Shown: positions 31,763 to 43,689 of the stretch, one piece after another
Layout of the letters: the number at the start of each line of letters is the position of its first letter
Position numbering within the stretch: position 1 is the stretch's first letter
Assembly (NCBI GenBank): GCA_015680685.1
Contig: MNCI01023361.1
Location: forward strand, 16,684 to 80,683
Direction: 5' to 3'
DNA from: Gnetum montanum
Taxonomy: Eukaryota; Streptophyta; Gnetopsida; Gnetales; Gnetaceae
Length of the DNA: 64,000 nt
Translations under genes and position numbers: made by a program
The notes under the pieces: generated by a model
Seen by the model: the letters and a program-made list of their open reading frames with translations, nothing else
Databases searched by the model: none
Told to the model about the DNA's origin: nothing

Positions 31763-33221
31763 TGTAACGATGGAAAATGTCGGCAGTTGAAAAATACCAA
31801 ACAAAATTCCGCGTACACAGTTTTGACCACGGATCCATGCGAGGGCTATGCTGGAAAAAAACGAATCCACAGTGCCCTAAACAGTCTTGTCGATCAGACA
31901 GGGACTTACCAATCAGTAAATCGATGACGATTATGAATGTTTCATGGAGCGATCTAATTCGAGAAATTGCAAAAATGTGGAGCAAACGACGTAGACGAAT
32001 TGCAACGATGATAATGCTAAACATGATAAAAGGAGGCTAGCACAAGAGAAACACATAGCCTCAAGATCTATGCTTTGACTTGAAAACAAAATGTATATTT
32101 TTTATGAGAAATTACACTGGGGAGACCCCGATTCCTTGATGTAAGGTAAGCACAAAACAATAAGAAAATATCCGAACAGAAGTCTGATCTACCTCGTGGG
32201 CCAAAGCCGGGATGCAAGGAAGGTCAAGCTCTGGCATCTACCGATCAACTGTTTCTGACCGATAGAGTCTTCCCCGAAAGAACGATTACTCCTGTCGCCG
32301 GTGCTCAAAGCGAACTGTGCTCTGTTTCTGTCGGAAGGTGATGCTGTCAACAATTGCCAAAGCGCTGCTCTCTGTATCTCTGCTCAAAAGTGATAAGTGC
32401 TCCAATGCTCGGAAAAATGCCTTTGCTTCTTTGATTTGCCAACCTTTGTATCTTTGTCAACTGGGGTATTTATAGGCTACGACGCCCTATGGAAAAGGTG
32501 CAACCCTGATGACGTGTGCCCTAAATGTTCTGGGTACTGTTGACTTGACCATTTTTGTGTCAAACTTCATGACTACGCATAATACGCTCGTTCATGTATT
32601 GTGCGTGTGGAGAAGAGATGCGCGCGGACATGTCTCAACTGTCTTTAGGTTATATTATGCTCATTCACACTATGTTACATGTATGAGCGTAACGTAACAT
32701 GGGAACAATGGAGTCAAGCTATTTTACGCTTGCTTACGCAGCCGCGCGTAATGAAGCGTAGACGATGTCTAACTTGGCGATGCAATACGCTGTGTTGCTT
32801 GATGAGCGTATGACGAGCAATCGCACTTTCTTAGACTTTGCCTTTGACTATTTTGGAGCGCATTACGCTGCCATGCGTAACAGAGCGTAAAACTAACTTT
32901 GAACAAAAGACTTAGCAAAATACACAGGAAGTCGCATATTTCGCTACTCAAGCTTCTCCCTATGCTGAAGCAACTATCCTCCTGATGTTGGACTATGTTT
33001 AAGCCAATTCATGCTAAGCGCCATTACGCTACGTTACGTGATATAGTGTAAACAGAAAAAGCATAGAAAGATTAGGAATCTGCACAAGAAGTCGAGGACT
33101 CGATGCTACATGCCTCTTGGTGTTGCTCTGTCTTAGTCTCACTTCTGGAATTCTGAGATGCGCCCTTGCCTGAATTGCGAATCTTTGCCTAAGTCCGGCT
33201 CGCAATTTTCATGGTGTTTCA
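31763..33221 (-). repeat. TE-4 3' LTR
   Basis: 1459 bases, in minus orientation TGAAACACC to GTTACA, homologous to the TE-5 LTRs. The TATA box (TATAAATA) is at 32467-32474 minus. U3 holds ACGC palindromes like those of TE-5. Confidence 0.9.
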
Positions 33222-33234
33222 ATGGCCCCTCTTT
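33222..33234 (-). other. TE-4 polypurine tract
   Basis: Minus strand AAAGAGGGGCCAT just before the LTR start. It fixes the orientation of TE-4. Confidence 0.85.
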
Positions 33235-33775
33235 GTTGACGGTTGGAGGGCTTACCCGAAAGACGTCGACAAAGAATACGAAACACCGGATTGGTAGAAG
33301 CAAGAATAGCATCCATCCATGGCTACTCAAGGATTGCCCTTTCAACATGGAAGAGTAAAGCTAGAGTGAATGGGAGATAGAATGGCTTGGTGGGAAGTAG
33401 GTTCGGGGAAGACGTAACATAAGTCAGGATGGTAGGAGTATGGAATACGCTTACTAAATGTATAGAAGCGTACGCACACGTATGTCAATAGGAATGTTTT
33501 CAGACGAGTGTAGCGCGTCAGCCTGAGATCTCTCTGTCACTGATTACAGCAGGAATGCTTGCAAAAGGAGCATGGCGCACCACTTCTGCGATATCTCTAC
33601 TAGCGTGAGTATGGAAAATGAGTACTTGTGTATGTAGCTTTTTCGTATGGGAATTGGGTGATGGGGATGAAGGAAATAAGAGCTAGGGGTAGGATTGCGA
33701 GAGGTATAGGCATGCAGATCTAAGTGGTCGGGCAAACCTGAGCAGCCGTTTCAACATGCTATTGTACTTCACCAC

Positions 33776-34252
33776 TTAGATGGATGCACCTTTGAATGAC
33801 ATCCTCCGAAGTAAGTAACCTGCAACCACAAAAGAAAATAGAGGACACCATTGCTCATGCGAACAAGACGCGAGGTCATCGAAATGAGCACCGTTAGATA
33901 CAAGATGGAGCGATTGGGCCATGAAGAAGGAGCTGGAGTATGAGGGCGGAGCTGCCAATCCTGACGATTGGCCTAGCATATCTTCACCAAAAGGCATCAG
34001 ACACAGTGCAGCTAACTGGTTGTATAGGGAACCAGCTAGATGAATTTGCGAAGCCGGCGTCCGATAGCGATGGTTGGTGGAGGTCGCTGAGGTCATTGTC
34101 AATGAGGGTTTCATCGGGGCTCTGGCTGGCGAGACTAAACTCTTAGAGGTACTACCACTGCAGTGGGCGTAGCGACAACATCTCCGAGGAATCAGTAAGA
34201 TGCCTCTCAACTCATCCGAGGAATCAGTAGGATGCCGGTGGGGTGGCGACAC
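33776..34252 (-). CDS. TE-4 unrecognised ORF downstream of integrase
   Basis: A 158-codon frame on the element's sense strand, between array and polypurine tract. Its last 106 codons align without gaps to the TE-5 frame at 52702-53022, with about three quarters of residues alike and the same ending (M-S-F-K-G-A-S-I, then stop). It is Ser- and Leu-rich and no domain is recognised. A spliced 3' untranslated region or a chance open frame remain alternatives. Sequence from 33235 to 33775 is similar to the TE-5 3' region and has no other gene. Confidence 0.4.
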   Translation of the reverse strand: MSPPHRHPTDSSDELRGILLIPRRCCRYAHCSGSTSKSLVSPARAPMKPSLTMTSATSTNHRYRTPASQIHLAGSLYNQLAALCLMPFGEDMLGQSSGLAAPPSYSSSFFMAQSLHLVSNGAHFDDLASCSHEQWCPLFSFVVAGYLLRRMSFKGASI

Positions 34253-34339
34253 TGGGACTGTCCCAGTATTCCACCTTGTTTGTTGTGTAACTATACAGAG
34301 ATGATCACGCTCGCTTGATTTACATGACAGCAGTTTGTA

Positions 34340-34975
34340 AGTCCCAGTTTTAAGTCCTGGTAGATTGCCGTTGTTGGTTTAAGTCTCAGCAGACCATGGT
34401 CCTAGTTTAAAGTTTGGGTAGACCGAGAAATGCTAGTTTTACGTTGTAGTGGATGGTGGTGTGTCTGATTTATAGTCTCAGCAGACCGTGCTGTGGATGC
34501 CAGTTTCGTGTCATGACCCAAGGATAGAGCTATGTTGGTTTTATGTCTCAGCAGACGGCTACTTACCTATGCCAGTTTAGCGTCGTGGCGGATGCGTGCA
34601 AGAGATGCCAGTTTTCTTCTTGGCGGACCTATACAACATTGCCAGTTTTACGTCGTAGCGGATGGTTACAACTTGCCAGTTTAGCGTCATAGCGGACGAA
34701 CATTGCCAGTTTAGCGTCGTGGCGGACGCGTGCAAGAGATGCCAGATTTTCATCTTGGCGGACCTGTACAACATTGCCAGTTTTACGTCGTAGCAGACGG
34801 TTACAACTTGCCAGTTTAGCATCATAGCAGATGAACATTGCCAATTTAGCGTCGTGGCGGACGCATGCAAGGCATGCCAGTTTTACGTCGTAGCGGACGG
34901 TCCGTGCTAGTTTAGTGTCATAGCGGACGTCCGAGGCCAGTTTAACGTCATAGCAGACGTGTGTTGCCATACCTA
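34340..34975 (-). repeat. Tandem array after TE-4 integrase
   Basis: Fifteen or so imperfect units, in minus orientation containing CGTCCGCTACGACGTAAAAC and then TGGCA, alternating with CGCCACGACGCTAAACTGGC. Same position and unit as in TE-5. Confidence 0.85.
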
Positions 34976-34996
34976 CTGTTGACACCGTAGATGCTG

Positions 34997-35203
34997 CTAA
35001 ATGTAATACCGCTTCAGATATACATGATTTATAGGATTTTCTAATTCATTGCCGTTGACGTCTGCTAACTTGAATGCTCCGTTGCTGTACATGTCCACCA
35101 CTAAGAAAGGGCCTTCCCAGTTTGCAAAGAACTTGCTTACTGGTTCATGCACGGCCTTAAGAACAAGATCTCCTTTCTTGATTCGGTGATGTTGAAGGTT
35201 GTG
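34997..35203 (-). pseudogene. int: TE-4 integrase, last ~65 codons only
   Basis: The minus strand reads the conserved C-terminal segment with K-G-D-L-V-L-K-A-V and F-F-A-N-W-E-G-P-F, ending Y-Y-I and TAG, aligned to 51729-51935 of TE-5. It joins the antisense gene directly at 35201-35203, where GTG is shared by both partners. Confidence 0.88.
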
Positions 35204-37716
35204 GGTAAGGGTCTCGAAGGAGACGAAAGGGTTCCCTTGTGAAAGATTTCAGATGGGTGTTGCCAAGATACTTTACCCCCTTTTTCGGGCCCGGACCTTC
35301 CCCATAACCCTCTCACAGGGAAAGTTCTTTTCTGTAGAACAGACCCGTATTATGCGAGAGGTTCTGGAGGTGGGGACCCAGTTCAATTGGGCAAACTATT
35401 TTGCCAAGGGACTGCGTAATGAGATGATCAAGCTTCGCAAGAAGCTTGAATCCCGTTTCAATGGGCATTACACGTTCTTCATAGCTTGCCTCCGGCGGTT
35501 TGCTGAGTTTCTGGTCATCCAAAGGAATGGGGTCTGGATGCAGCAATATCGAGACCAGCTGTCCAGACCTTGGATTGCCCACATCCTCAGCACTACCCGT
35601 GGGCAAGATCCACCCGAAGGGATCGGGGAGTCGTTGTCTATAATGACTAAGGGTTTGGCGGGGGGCCCAAGTGCGAGGTCTCGACAGCGTAGGCGGGATA
35701 ATGCCTACTTACACTGGTGATGCCTCGCGAGGGAAATGCATGGTGAAAGAAATCATAGAACTTGCAGCTCGGAGTAAAAGGCTCCGTATAGCCGAGGCCC
35801 CTGAGAGTGATGCAAGCCGAACTGTGGTGGTCAAAGTTTAGCGAAGTAAGCCTCTGCCTAGTAAGCGTAAAGGAATTATATTACGCAATGTTTGTTTTTT
35901 TTTTAGATAGTGTGGAATGACATGCTAAGGTGTTGTGATGTAAACAGTGAGAATTACAGAGGAACTGACCCCTGAGACAGGGGTAGTAGTATTACGTCGT
36001 GGAGAGGGGACCTCAATTTTGGAAGAAGAGGCCCCAACTGTTAGCATGAGCTGTGCACAGGCTCTGGTGCGTGAGGAGGCCTCAACTACTGGCGGGAGCC
36101 ATGCACAAGCCCTGATGCATGAGGAGGTCCTAGCTACTAACGGGAGCTAGGCATAGGTTCGGGTACATGAAGAGGCCTCGGCCACTGGAACCAGCGCCGC
36201 ACAGACTCAAGTGCGTGAAGAAGGAAAGGGGACGGAAGATGTTGGCGAAGTTGCCACTGTCACTGGTAGAGGTAATGTGTGTGTTAGCATATTTGCAGGA
36301 TTCTGTAAATAGATGAAGTGTCTAACGGAATTATGCTACAGGAGAAGAGGACGTATCCACGTCTGTCACTGTGAGCAGAGCGTGGAGAGACTTCCCTGAC
36401 AAATTTTCCTTCATGGAAGGCATTGTCAGTGACATGATCGAGTGCCTAGAGCGCATTGAACCTGGAGCTGGTACGTTATGGTCATAATAAGTCTGTGATA
36501 TTACTTAACTGTAATGTGTCATCAACATTTGATGGTTGTTTCTGTTAGGATCTTGCCTGTGATGGGATCCCACGGAGCCCATTGATCTGGACACAGTGGA
36601 ACCGCCATCCAATGAAGTAGCCGTGCCACATCACATTTATGAGGAACTGCGTAAATGTGCATTATGCTTGACACACTCCTTATGGGAAAGTAGGGGCGTA
36701 AATGAAAATCTATGGAAAAGGCTGCAGAAGTCAGAACAGAGGGTTGAGTCTCTGACCAAAGAGGTCGGAGACTTAAAATCACAGTGCAACTTCCTTCAGG
36801 CACGAGTGACAGGGGATGAAGACTGAAATAATGTTGTTGTCGATTACTCCCGGTATTGGACAGCCATCAAGAATAGCATACAGACCAGTCAGGCGTTGGT
36901 TGAGCAACGGATGCAGATAGAACTCCTAGCCCAGAAGAGTCAAGACTGGAGGGATTATTGTGCAAGTGTACAAGAATGGGGATAGAAGGAGAAGGACCAT
37001 AAGCACTTGTACAAGCAGGAGAGCATTGGTTATCGGAAACTCTACCGTGATCTCACCGTCAGGGCCCAGTTCTTGGAAGTCTTCCTGGACATCATCGAAG
37101 CTTCCGAAGCCTTCAAGAAGTTCAAGGAGCAGGTGACTGTAAGTGCATCCCCGGAAAGGGCGATGACCCTCCCTAGGGGTCAGGCCACAATCCCCACTTT
37201 CTTCCCGCACCCACCTTGCTGGAGCAACGTGGAGAAAGGGAAAGTGAAGGCTGAAGCTGCCTTGGGAGAGGATGTATGGCTAGATCTGACGGAGGAAGAG
37301 ATTATGGAGCACTTGTGGGCTAGCCTGGACAAGCTTCTCTTTGCTGCGGGAGCAGGGCCATCGTAAGTAAGTTTATGCATGACTTAGTTTGCATTTTCTA
37401 ATTATGATGTTAAATCTTGTGTAGCTAATGTGCTTACTATATTTAGGTACCAGCTGAGGATAGAGAAGACGAGCCAGGTGAGGAGTCAGCAGAGGGAGCA
37501 GCGGAAGCAGAGGAAGAAGCAGAGGAGGAGGAGGAGGAGCGCAGCGATGAAGAGCGCCCTCCCATGGAGCTGGCGTCGGAACAAGGACCTCATGAGGGGG
37601 TAGTTCTTCAGGAAAGAATAATTCCCGGAAACGACGGCCCATTGGAGGACGACCCATTAGGGTTGGATCCGGACTTGAGAGATACTGGCGACAGTGGCAG
37701 TAGAGGAAATGCGTAA
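35201..37716 (+). pseudogene. TE-4 antisense gene, 5'-truncated
   Basis: Exons on the strand opposite to TE-4 gag: 35201-35845 (partial), 35948-36271, 36342-36470, 36549-37366 and 37447-37716. Splice sites match TE-5 and TE-2, e.g. GCTG|GTACGT with CTGTTAG|GATC, and GTAAGT with ATATTTAG|GTACC. The first piece has the core with F-N-W-A-N-Y-F and R-R-F-A-E-F-L-V. Exon 5 has four 16-residue repeats starting E-E-A/V. Exon 7 is rich in charged residues and likely helical; the last exon is a Glu-rich acidic tail. The first three exons and the start of exon 4 are deleted. Stops lie near 36555, 36825, 36982 and 37364, and there is a frameshift near 35700. Confidence 0.8.
35975..36235 (+). repeat. Four tandem 16-codon repeats in the antisense gene
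   Basis: Units of about 48 bases such as GAGGAGGCCTCAACTACTGG, each encoding E-E-A-x-T-x-G-x-S-x-A-Q-A-L-x-x. The third unit carries stops. The matching part of TE-5 is inside the N gap. Confidence 0.7.
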
Positions 37717-37974
37717 ATTTACGCATAATTTTATTTGAGGGTGAAGTGGAGTATTGTTTCAGGAATGACTGAAAAGACGTGTTATAAAACCTGGTGGGTG
37801 CGTTATATGTCAGTTATTTTGTCCTTTTTAATTGTTGTATTTTTTCTTTATAAGGCGTGAGCGTAATTACTAAGAACTTCACCTAAGTTACAATGATGGA
37901 ATGTAATTACTAGTTTAAGGCCATCGCGGGCCGTATGTGTAATGTAGAGAGAGCGTACATGGCGATAATGCATA

Positions 37975-37979
37975 ATTCT
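37975..37979. other. TE-5 target-site duplication, left
   Basis: ATTCT before the LTR start at 37980, repeated at 55034-55038. Confidence 0.85.
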
Positions 37980-38149
37980 TGAAACACCGTGAAAATTGCG
38001 AGTCGGCCTCAGGCAAAGATTCGCAATTCAGAAAAGGGCGAATCTTAGAATTCCAGAAGGGAGACTAAGACAGAACAACACCAAGGGGCGCGTAGCATCA
38101 AGTCCGTAACTTCTTGTGCAGATTCCTAATCTTTCTATGCTTTTGCTGT

Positions 38150-38639
38150 TTACGCTATATCACGCAACGTAGCGTAATGGCATTTAGCGTGATTTTTCTT
38201 AAACATAGTCCGGCATCAGAAGGATAGTTGCTTAGGCATAGGGAGAAGCTTGAGCAGCGTGAGATGCGACTTCTTGTGTATTTTGCTAAGTCTTTTGTTC
38301 AAGGCCTGGTTTACGCTCTGCTACGCACGGTAGCGTAATAAGCTCCAGAACAGTCAAAGGCAAAGTCTAAGAAAGTGCAGCTGCTCATCATACGCTCATC
38401 ACGCAACGTAGCGTATCGCAGCGTATTGCGTCGCCAAGCTAAACATTGTTCTACGCTTCATTACGCGTGGCTGCGTAAGCAGACATAAAATAGCTTTAAC
38501 TCCATTGTTCCCATGTTACGTTATGCTCATACACGCAACACAGCGTGAATGAGCGTAATATAACCCAAAGACAGTTCAGACATGCCCGACGCGCATCTCT
38601 TCCTCACACGCACAATACACGAACTAGCGTATTGTGCGT
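38150..38639. repeat. Six ACGC-type palindromes in the TE-5 U3
   Basis: Inverted repeats at 38150-38177 (arms TTACGCTA/TAGCGTAA), 38311-38338 (TTACGCT/AGCGTAA), 38390-38416 (ATACGCT/AGCGTAT), 38461-38478 (TTACGC/GCGTAA), 38515-38564 (imperfect 16-base arms) and 38608-38639 (perfect 11-base arms ACGCACAATAC). All lie within 600 bases upstream of the TATA box at 38740. Confidence 0.8.
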
Positions 38640-38739
38640 AATCATGAAGTTTGATGCAAAAATGGTCAAGTCAACAGTACCCAAAACATTTGGGGCACAT
38701 GTCACTAGGGTTGTGCCTTTTCCACAGGGTGTCGTAGCC

Positions 38740-38747
38740 TATAAATA
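38740..38747 (+). promoter_or_regulatory. TATA box of TE-5 5' LTR
   Basis: TATAAATA in CCTATAAATACC. Same box at 54337-54344 in the 3' LTR. Confidence 0.7.
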
Positions 38748-39442
38748 CCCCAGTTGACAAAGATACATGGGTTGGCAAATCAGAGAAGCAAAGGAATTTT
38801 TCTGAGCACCAGAGCACCTATTGCTTTTGAGCAAAGACACGGAGAGCAGCACTTTGGCAATTGTTGACAGCATCACCTTATGGCAGAAATAGAGCATGGT
38901 TTGCTTTGAGCACCGGCGATAGGAGTAATCGTTCTACTGGGAAGACTCTATTGGTCAGAAACAGTTGATCGGTAGATGTTGGAGCTTGACCTTCCTTGCA
39001 TCCTGACTTTAACCCATGAGGTAGATCGGACTTCTGTTTGGACAGTTTTCTTGTTGTTTTGTGCTTGCTTTACATCCGGTAATCGGGGTCTCCCCAGTGT
39101 AACGTGATATACAAGATATACATTCTTCAAGTCAAAGCGTAGATCTTAAAACTACGTGTTTTCTCTTATGTTAGCCGCCTCTTATCGTGTTTAACGTTAT
39201 CAGCGTTGCGATTCATCTACATTGTTTTCCCCTCGTTTTTGTGATTCCTCGAATCAAATCGTTTCACGAGATATTCATCGGTTTACTAATTAGTAAGTCC
39301 CTGTCTGATCGACAAGACCGTTCAGGGCACCGCGGATTCGTTTTTCCAGCATAGCCCTTGCACGGATCCATGGTTAAAACTGTGTACACGGGATTTGTTC
39401 AGTATTTTTCAGCTGCCAACATTTTCTGCCGTTACAGTTTTC

Positions 39443-39459
39443 TGGCACTAGAAGGAGGG
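39443..39459 (+). other. TE-5 primer-binding site
   Basis: TGGCACTAGAAGGAGGG, six bases after the LTR, one change from the TE-2 site. The leader runs from here to the gag ATG at 39680 with no other gene. Confidence 0.75.
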
Positions 39460-39679
39460 CCTGAACCTCCGATTCGAACATTTTGGGTAGCCCTGGAAGC
39501 GATCCATACCCTAAACCGTAGACGTAATACCTCTAGGGAAGTTTACGGCCAATCACGTGGTATAGATCGGTCGCAAGGACGATTTCCTTGAAATCCTGCA
39601 GGGTAGAAAGCCTATTTGTGCTTTTGTTGCCAGCCACCTCTTAGATCCAATTACCAGTTACCATTAACTTCATTGATCA

Positions 39680-42600
39680 ATGGATTCCTTGTACACAACC
39701 ACAACTGTCATGGTCCCTACCGATCTGGGTGCCACATCTGTGAACTCTATTGCGGCCACAAGACCACCTCCCAGCGCAACAGGATCTCAGGGGCCATTGC
39801 ACCATTCATTGAGGCTTCAGGGAAAAGAGCCCATCTTCACGGTCATAACCCCTGAAGAATATAACTTTATATGCGTTAAGATCTAGGCGAAGCTGACCCT
39901 TAGCCGAGCCGAAGTCGAAGCGAAACAAAACTTTGAGGTGGTCCACCGAGGGGGCCATGACTTCAAACCAACAGCTTACGACATTATCCCTTTGACCGAG
40001 CATCAACATGAACTCATCACACACTTGGTCATGGCCAGGAGTCAGGCTGCATAGGCTATGGTTGAACCCCAGAATGGGGAGGAAGAGGAGGACAAATTGG
40101 TAGCCCAGTCAGAACATTCGTTCCACACTCTGAGCCCTCATACGTACGTAAATCCCCTGTTTCCTTTCAACAGAGAGGCTGCCTCTCTTAACATAACCAT
40201 GACCATGCAGATGCATTTCCCTACCATGCCACCGACCACCGTGCAGCCGTCTGGGCTGCAAGCACAAGTACCGCATAATAACACGGGGGCGGTTTCGTCA
40301 CCGCGGGTACTTAGCATCCCAGCGGTGATCCCGGTGACCGTTGCGCCCCATTTCATCCATCAGACGCAACCTCACAACACATATGTAAGGTGCCCAGTGT
40401 AGACCTTGTCACTTCTGCCCCATCAAACTCAACAAACTACCACAGTCGGTCAGCCACAAACTTATGCCCAACAGCCTGCTGAGGGTCAATGGGCCAACCC
40501 GGCGGTGCAATAGACCCAGTCTGTGGTGTACGGTGTGCAACCCCCCGTTGCACCCGCAACGTATGGTCCACAGGGGGTACCGCAGTATCCTCATCCTTAT
40601 CTTGTGCAGCAAGCGGCAGCTAACCCGTCTGCGCAAACCAGTGGGTGCTGGTCTTCACAAGCTTCCCTGCCTATCGGGATCCCCACCCTGCCAGCAGCCA
40701 GTCAACCTCGCTCGTCCTTTCCATTTCCTGGTGCTGCCCTCCCGATCCAACCCCCTGTGCCTTCTGCTCAGACACCTCCATTAGCAGGCCTGAACCAAGC
40801 TTTCCAGTTGATACAGACTCTTACCAAAGAGGTTCGATACCTCAAAGCCGCTGGTTCTGACACTGTTCAGATCAACGACTTTTATCAGGATGATCCCATT
40901 AGTCCAGCGGTTCCTATGCTGTCGTTGCCTCTGGGGATGTCCCTACCTTATTTCACCAAGTATAATGGGGAGGGAGATCCCAACGCTCACTTGGTCACAT
41001 TTAGATCTGAGTCCTTGTTGTTGCAACAGTGGCCACACACTATCATCCGGGTCTTTGTGATGTCTTTAACAAGGAAAGCTTTGGATTGGTACCGAGCCCT
41101 CCCACGCTCTTCCATCTCAACCCTGGAAGAACTGTTGACCCAATTTGTGACCCTCTTCAAATACAATTTGAAACCGGAAGTCACATTGAATCAGCTCATG
41201 GGGGTGAAACAAGACCTGCTCGAGCCGGTCCAAAAGTCTATACAGCATTGGAATGCTACCTTGAATGAGATCCGCGAGCCGATCACAGACTCACATATGC
41301 TGGCGATGTTCAAGGGAGCAGTCAATGACTTCATTAAGTCAAAGTTATACTACATTTTCCCTAATTCTTTACATGAGGCCTTCGCTCAAGTTAGAAACAT
41401 CCAAGATGCTGTGGAGGCCAGCAAAGACCTGGCGTATGTCGCCTACAGGAACTCGCATAAAAAGAACAAAGACAAAGGCAAAGCAGCGACAACGACAATT
41501 GTTGCAATAACTAAGAGTACAAAGACTAAGAACAAGAAGGCACCCACGGTGCCTCCTGAGACCACGGCTGGTGTCGGCACCAGCCAAGACACAACTACCC
41601 CTGAAAAGGCCCCCCAGCCTAAGCCAAACTTTGAGCGTAAGGATCGCTCAAAGTATACGGCATTACCTGTAAAGCATTCTGAACTGCTGAAACAACTGTT
41701 GGGGGTAGGGCACATTCAACCTAAGAAGGTGTTCGAGGAGGCTCTGAAGCATCACAGACATCACTGTGAACTGCTGAAGAACCCTTCTTTTGCCTTACCT
41801 AATGAACCACCAGTTCCTCGATCTTTCAGGTTGGACCGTTTCTGTGACTACCACCAGCTGTGTGGTCACAATACAGATTACTGCTGGGCATTGAAAGATG
41901 ACATTCAACGTATGCTGGACGACGGTTCACTTAAGTTGGACAGCAGCAACCTGACGTATCTCGAAAACCAAACATTGCATGTGTATAAGGACCCATTGAA
42001 TGCAAACGATGATCCTTATACAATCACTGTGATAAGTATGGACAGTGAGAGGAGGGAACCACCAAAACAACCTTTTGTTTTACGTGTCCCTGCCAACTTA
42101 CAAAGGGGGCCAACCATCTTATCGGCAGCTAGTGGGGTCTCGAGGCCGCCCTTCATCATACGGGCACCTTATCAGATACACTCTCAGTCACGCAGCGATA
42201 CCCAAGCCGCGGCCTCGTCCACGCCCACGCCCAGGACGCCCTTTGTTATCAGGGTGCCAAAACCACAGGCTGCTCCTCTCACGTAGGGGAAGCCCTCCAA
42301 CCAAAAGCGTCAACTTTCACCACCCAAACAAAAGGGAGAGGACACATTAGTTAACATAATGAAAGACCATTCTACACTCAGCTTCCCTAAGCCTAGGCCC
42401 CTGGCTTCTGTACCTTCACCTGTACCTCAGGGGCAGGATAAAGGTGTGGAAATGCAACTGCCTTCTTTTGGCAAGGAAAAGAGCAACCCTCCGACTAACG
42501 CCATTCCACCTCGGGAGATCCGTCTCTTAGGCCGAATGGAAGAGGACAAGGGGGAAAAACAACCTAGCCAAGAGAAGGAACTCCTCGACGCATTCACACA

Positions 42601-43468
42601 AGTTAAACAGGCTCTCAAACAAAAGAACACAACACTGAGCCTTTACGACCTGCTTATGACATCGCGAGAATACCGTGAAGCTATGGTTTGCATGCTGACA
42701 TCCATATCAGTGGATGAAAGCCTGCCAGTGGAAGGGGAAGTGATACATGCTGTCATGTTTCCTTCCGAAGCTGAGCAACCTACGCCTTCCTCACTGACCT
42801 TCCACGACGGGTCTATCAAAGACGATCCTGAGAAACGTCAGGTAACGACTGAACCTATGTTTATCACTATTCGGGTCGGTCAATACCGGATCCGGAGAGT
42901 GCACGTAGATGATGGCGCGGCTACCAACGTCATTTCCTATTCCATCGTGGATAGGTTGGATCTGGTCAACCAGATCATGCCCACAACGACGGCCTGTGTC
43001 AAATCGTTCAACGGGGCATAGGTTCAGGTTAAGGGGACAGTGCGTATTGAGTTTGTGGTAGGGGATCAATTCCCAACAGAGGCCACCTTCTTAGTCATCA
43101 AGGAGATGCCATGGTTCAACCTGATCTTGGGAAGGTCGTGGTTAGCCCAGCTAAGGGCAGTTTCATCACTGATACACCAAGAGATACATCTTCCCTATGT
43201 CGGGGGGGAGGTTGTGATACGCGGTGACGAAATCACCCCCAAGACCGTCAATAACATTGAAGAAGAACGGGGTTCAGAGATAGAAATGACTAATGAACAA
43301 ACCTGTCTCCAAACCCCTCGACAAGTTGACAGCAATGACGACGGTCTAGCTTGGGCTGACCTGCCATTTCCGGATGACAGTGTAGAGGAGTCAAACCATA
43401 AGTCTCCTTGCCCTTATACGATGCTCAACGTAAAGGCCATCAAAAGACAATCGCATATCAATGGTTGA
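39680..43468 (+). pseudogene. gag-pro: TE-5 gag-protease
   Basis: One frame from ATG 39680 to TGA 43466, broken only by TAG stops at 39884, 40052, 40400, 40511, 42284 and 43019. The N-terminal segment (E-E-Y-N-F-I-C-V-K-I) leads to a proline/glutamine-rich region, then the capsid core with L-D-W-Y-R-A-L-P at ~41083 and a CX2HX4HX4C knuckle (F-C-D-Y-H...Y-C) at ~41840. Three P-F-[VI]-[LI]-R-[VA]-P repeats follow (42075, 42150, 42240). The retropepsin active site is V-D-D-G-A-A-T-N-V at ~42906, with a G-R-S-W-L-A-Q-L motif at ~43130. The exclusive use of TAG suggests deamination of CAG or TGG codons. Confidence 0.9.
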
Positions 43469-43689
43469 ACGATGGTCTTTGCGTACATTATATTTTTCTT
43501 AATGGTTTATCGTGGTTATGACTTACCAGTTTTATGTCATGCATTTTCACATTACTTTTGCTTTCTGTTCTTACGCTTGTCATTTATCTTCCCACTGTTG
43601 TCTCTTTCATACGCATGGTATTCACATTTCTTGATCACTTTAGCAAAATTACGTGAAATTCTGTACCAATATCATTTACGGTTTTCGTA

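Larger units (their letters stand above)
37980..39436 (+). repeat. TE-5 5' LTR
   Basis: TGAAACACC to GTTACA, 1457 bases, matching 53577-55033. U3 has six palindromes upstream of the TATA box. Confidence 0.93.

Noticed and set aside
41443-41715. Minus-strand ORFs opposite gag (also 9086-9469, 10437-10751, 56604-56909 and 61753-62247)
   Set aside because: Shadows of the plus- or minus-strand gag frames, which have recognisable domains; no splice sites or conservation of their own.
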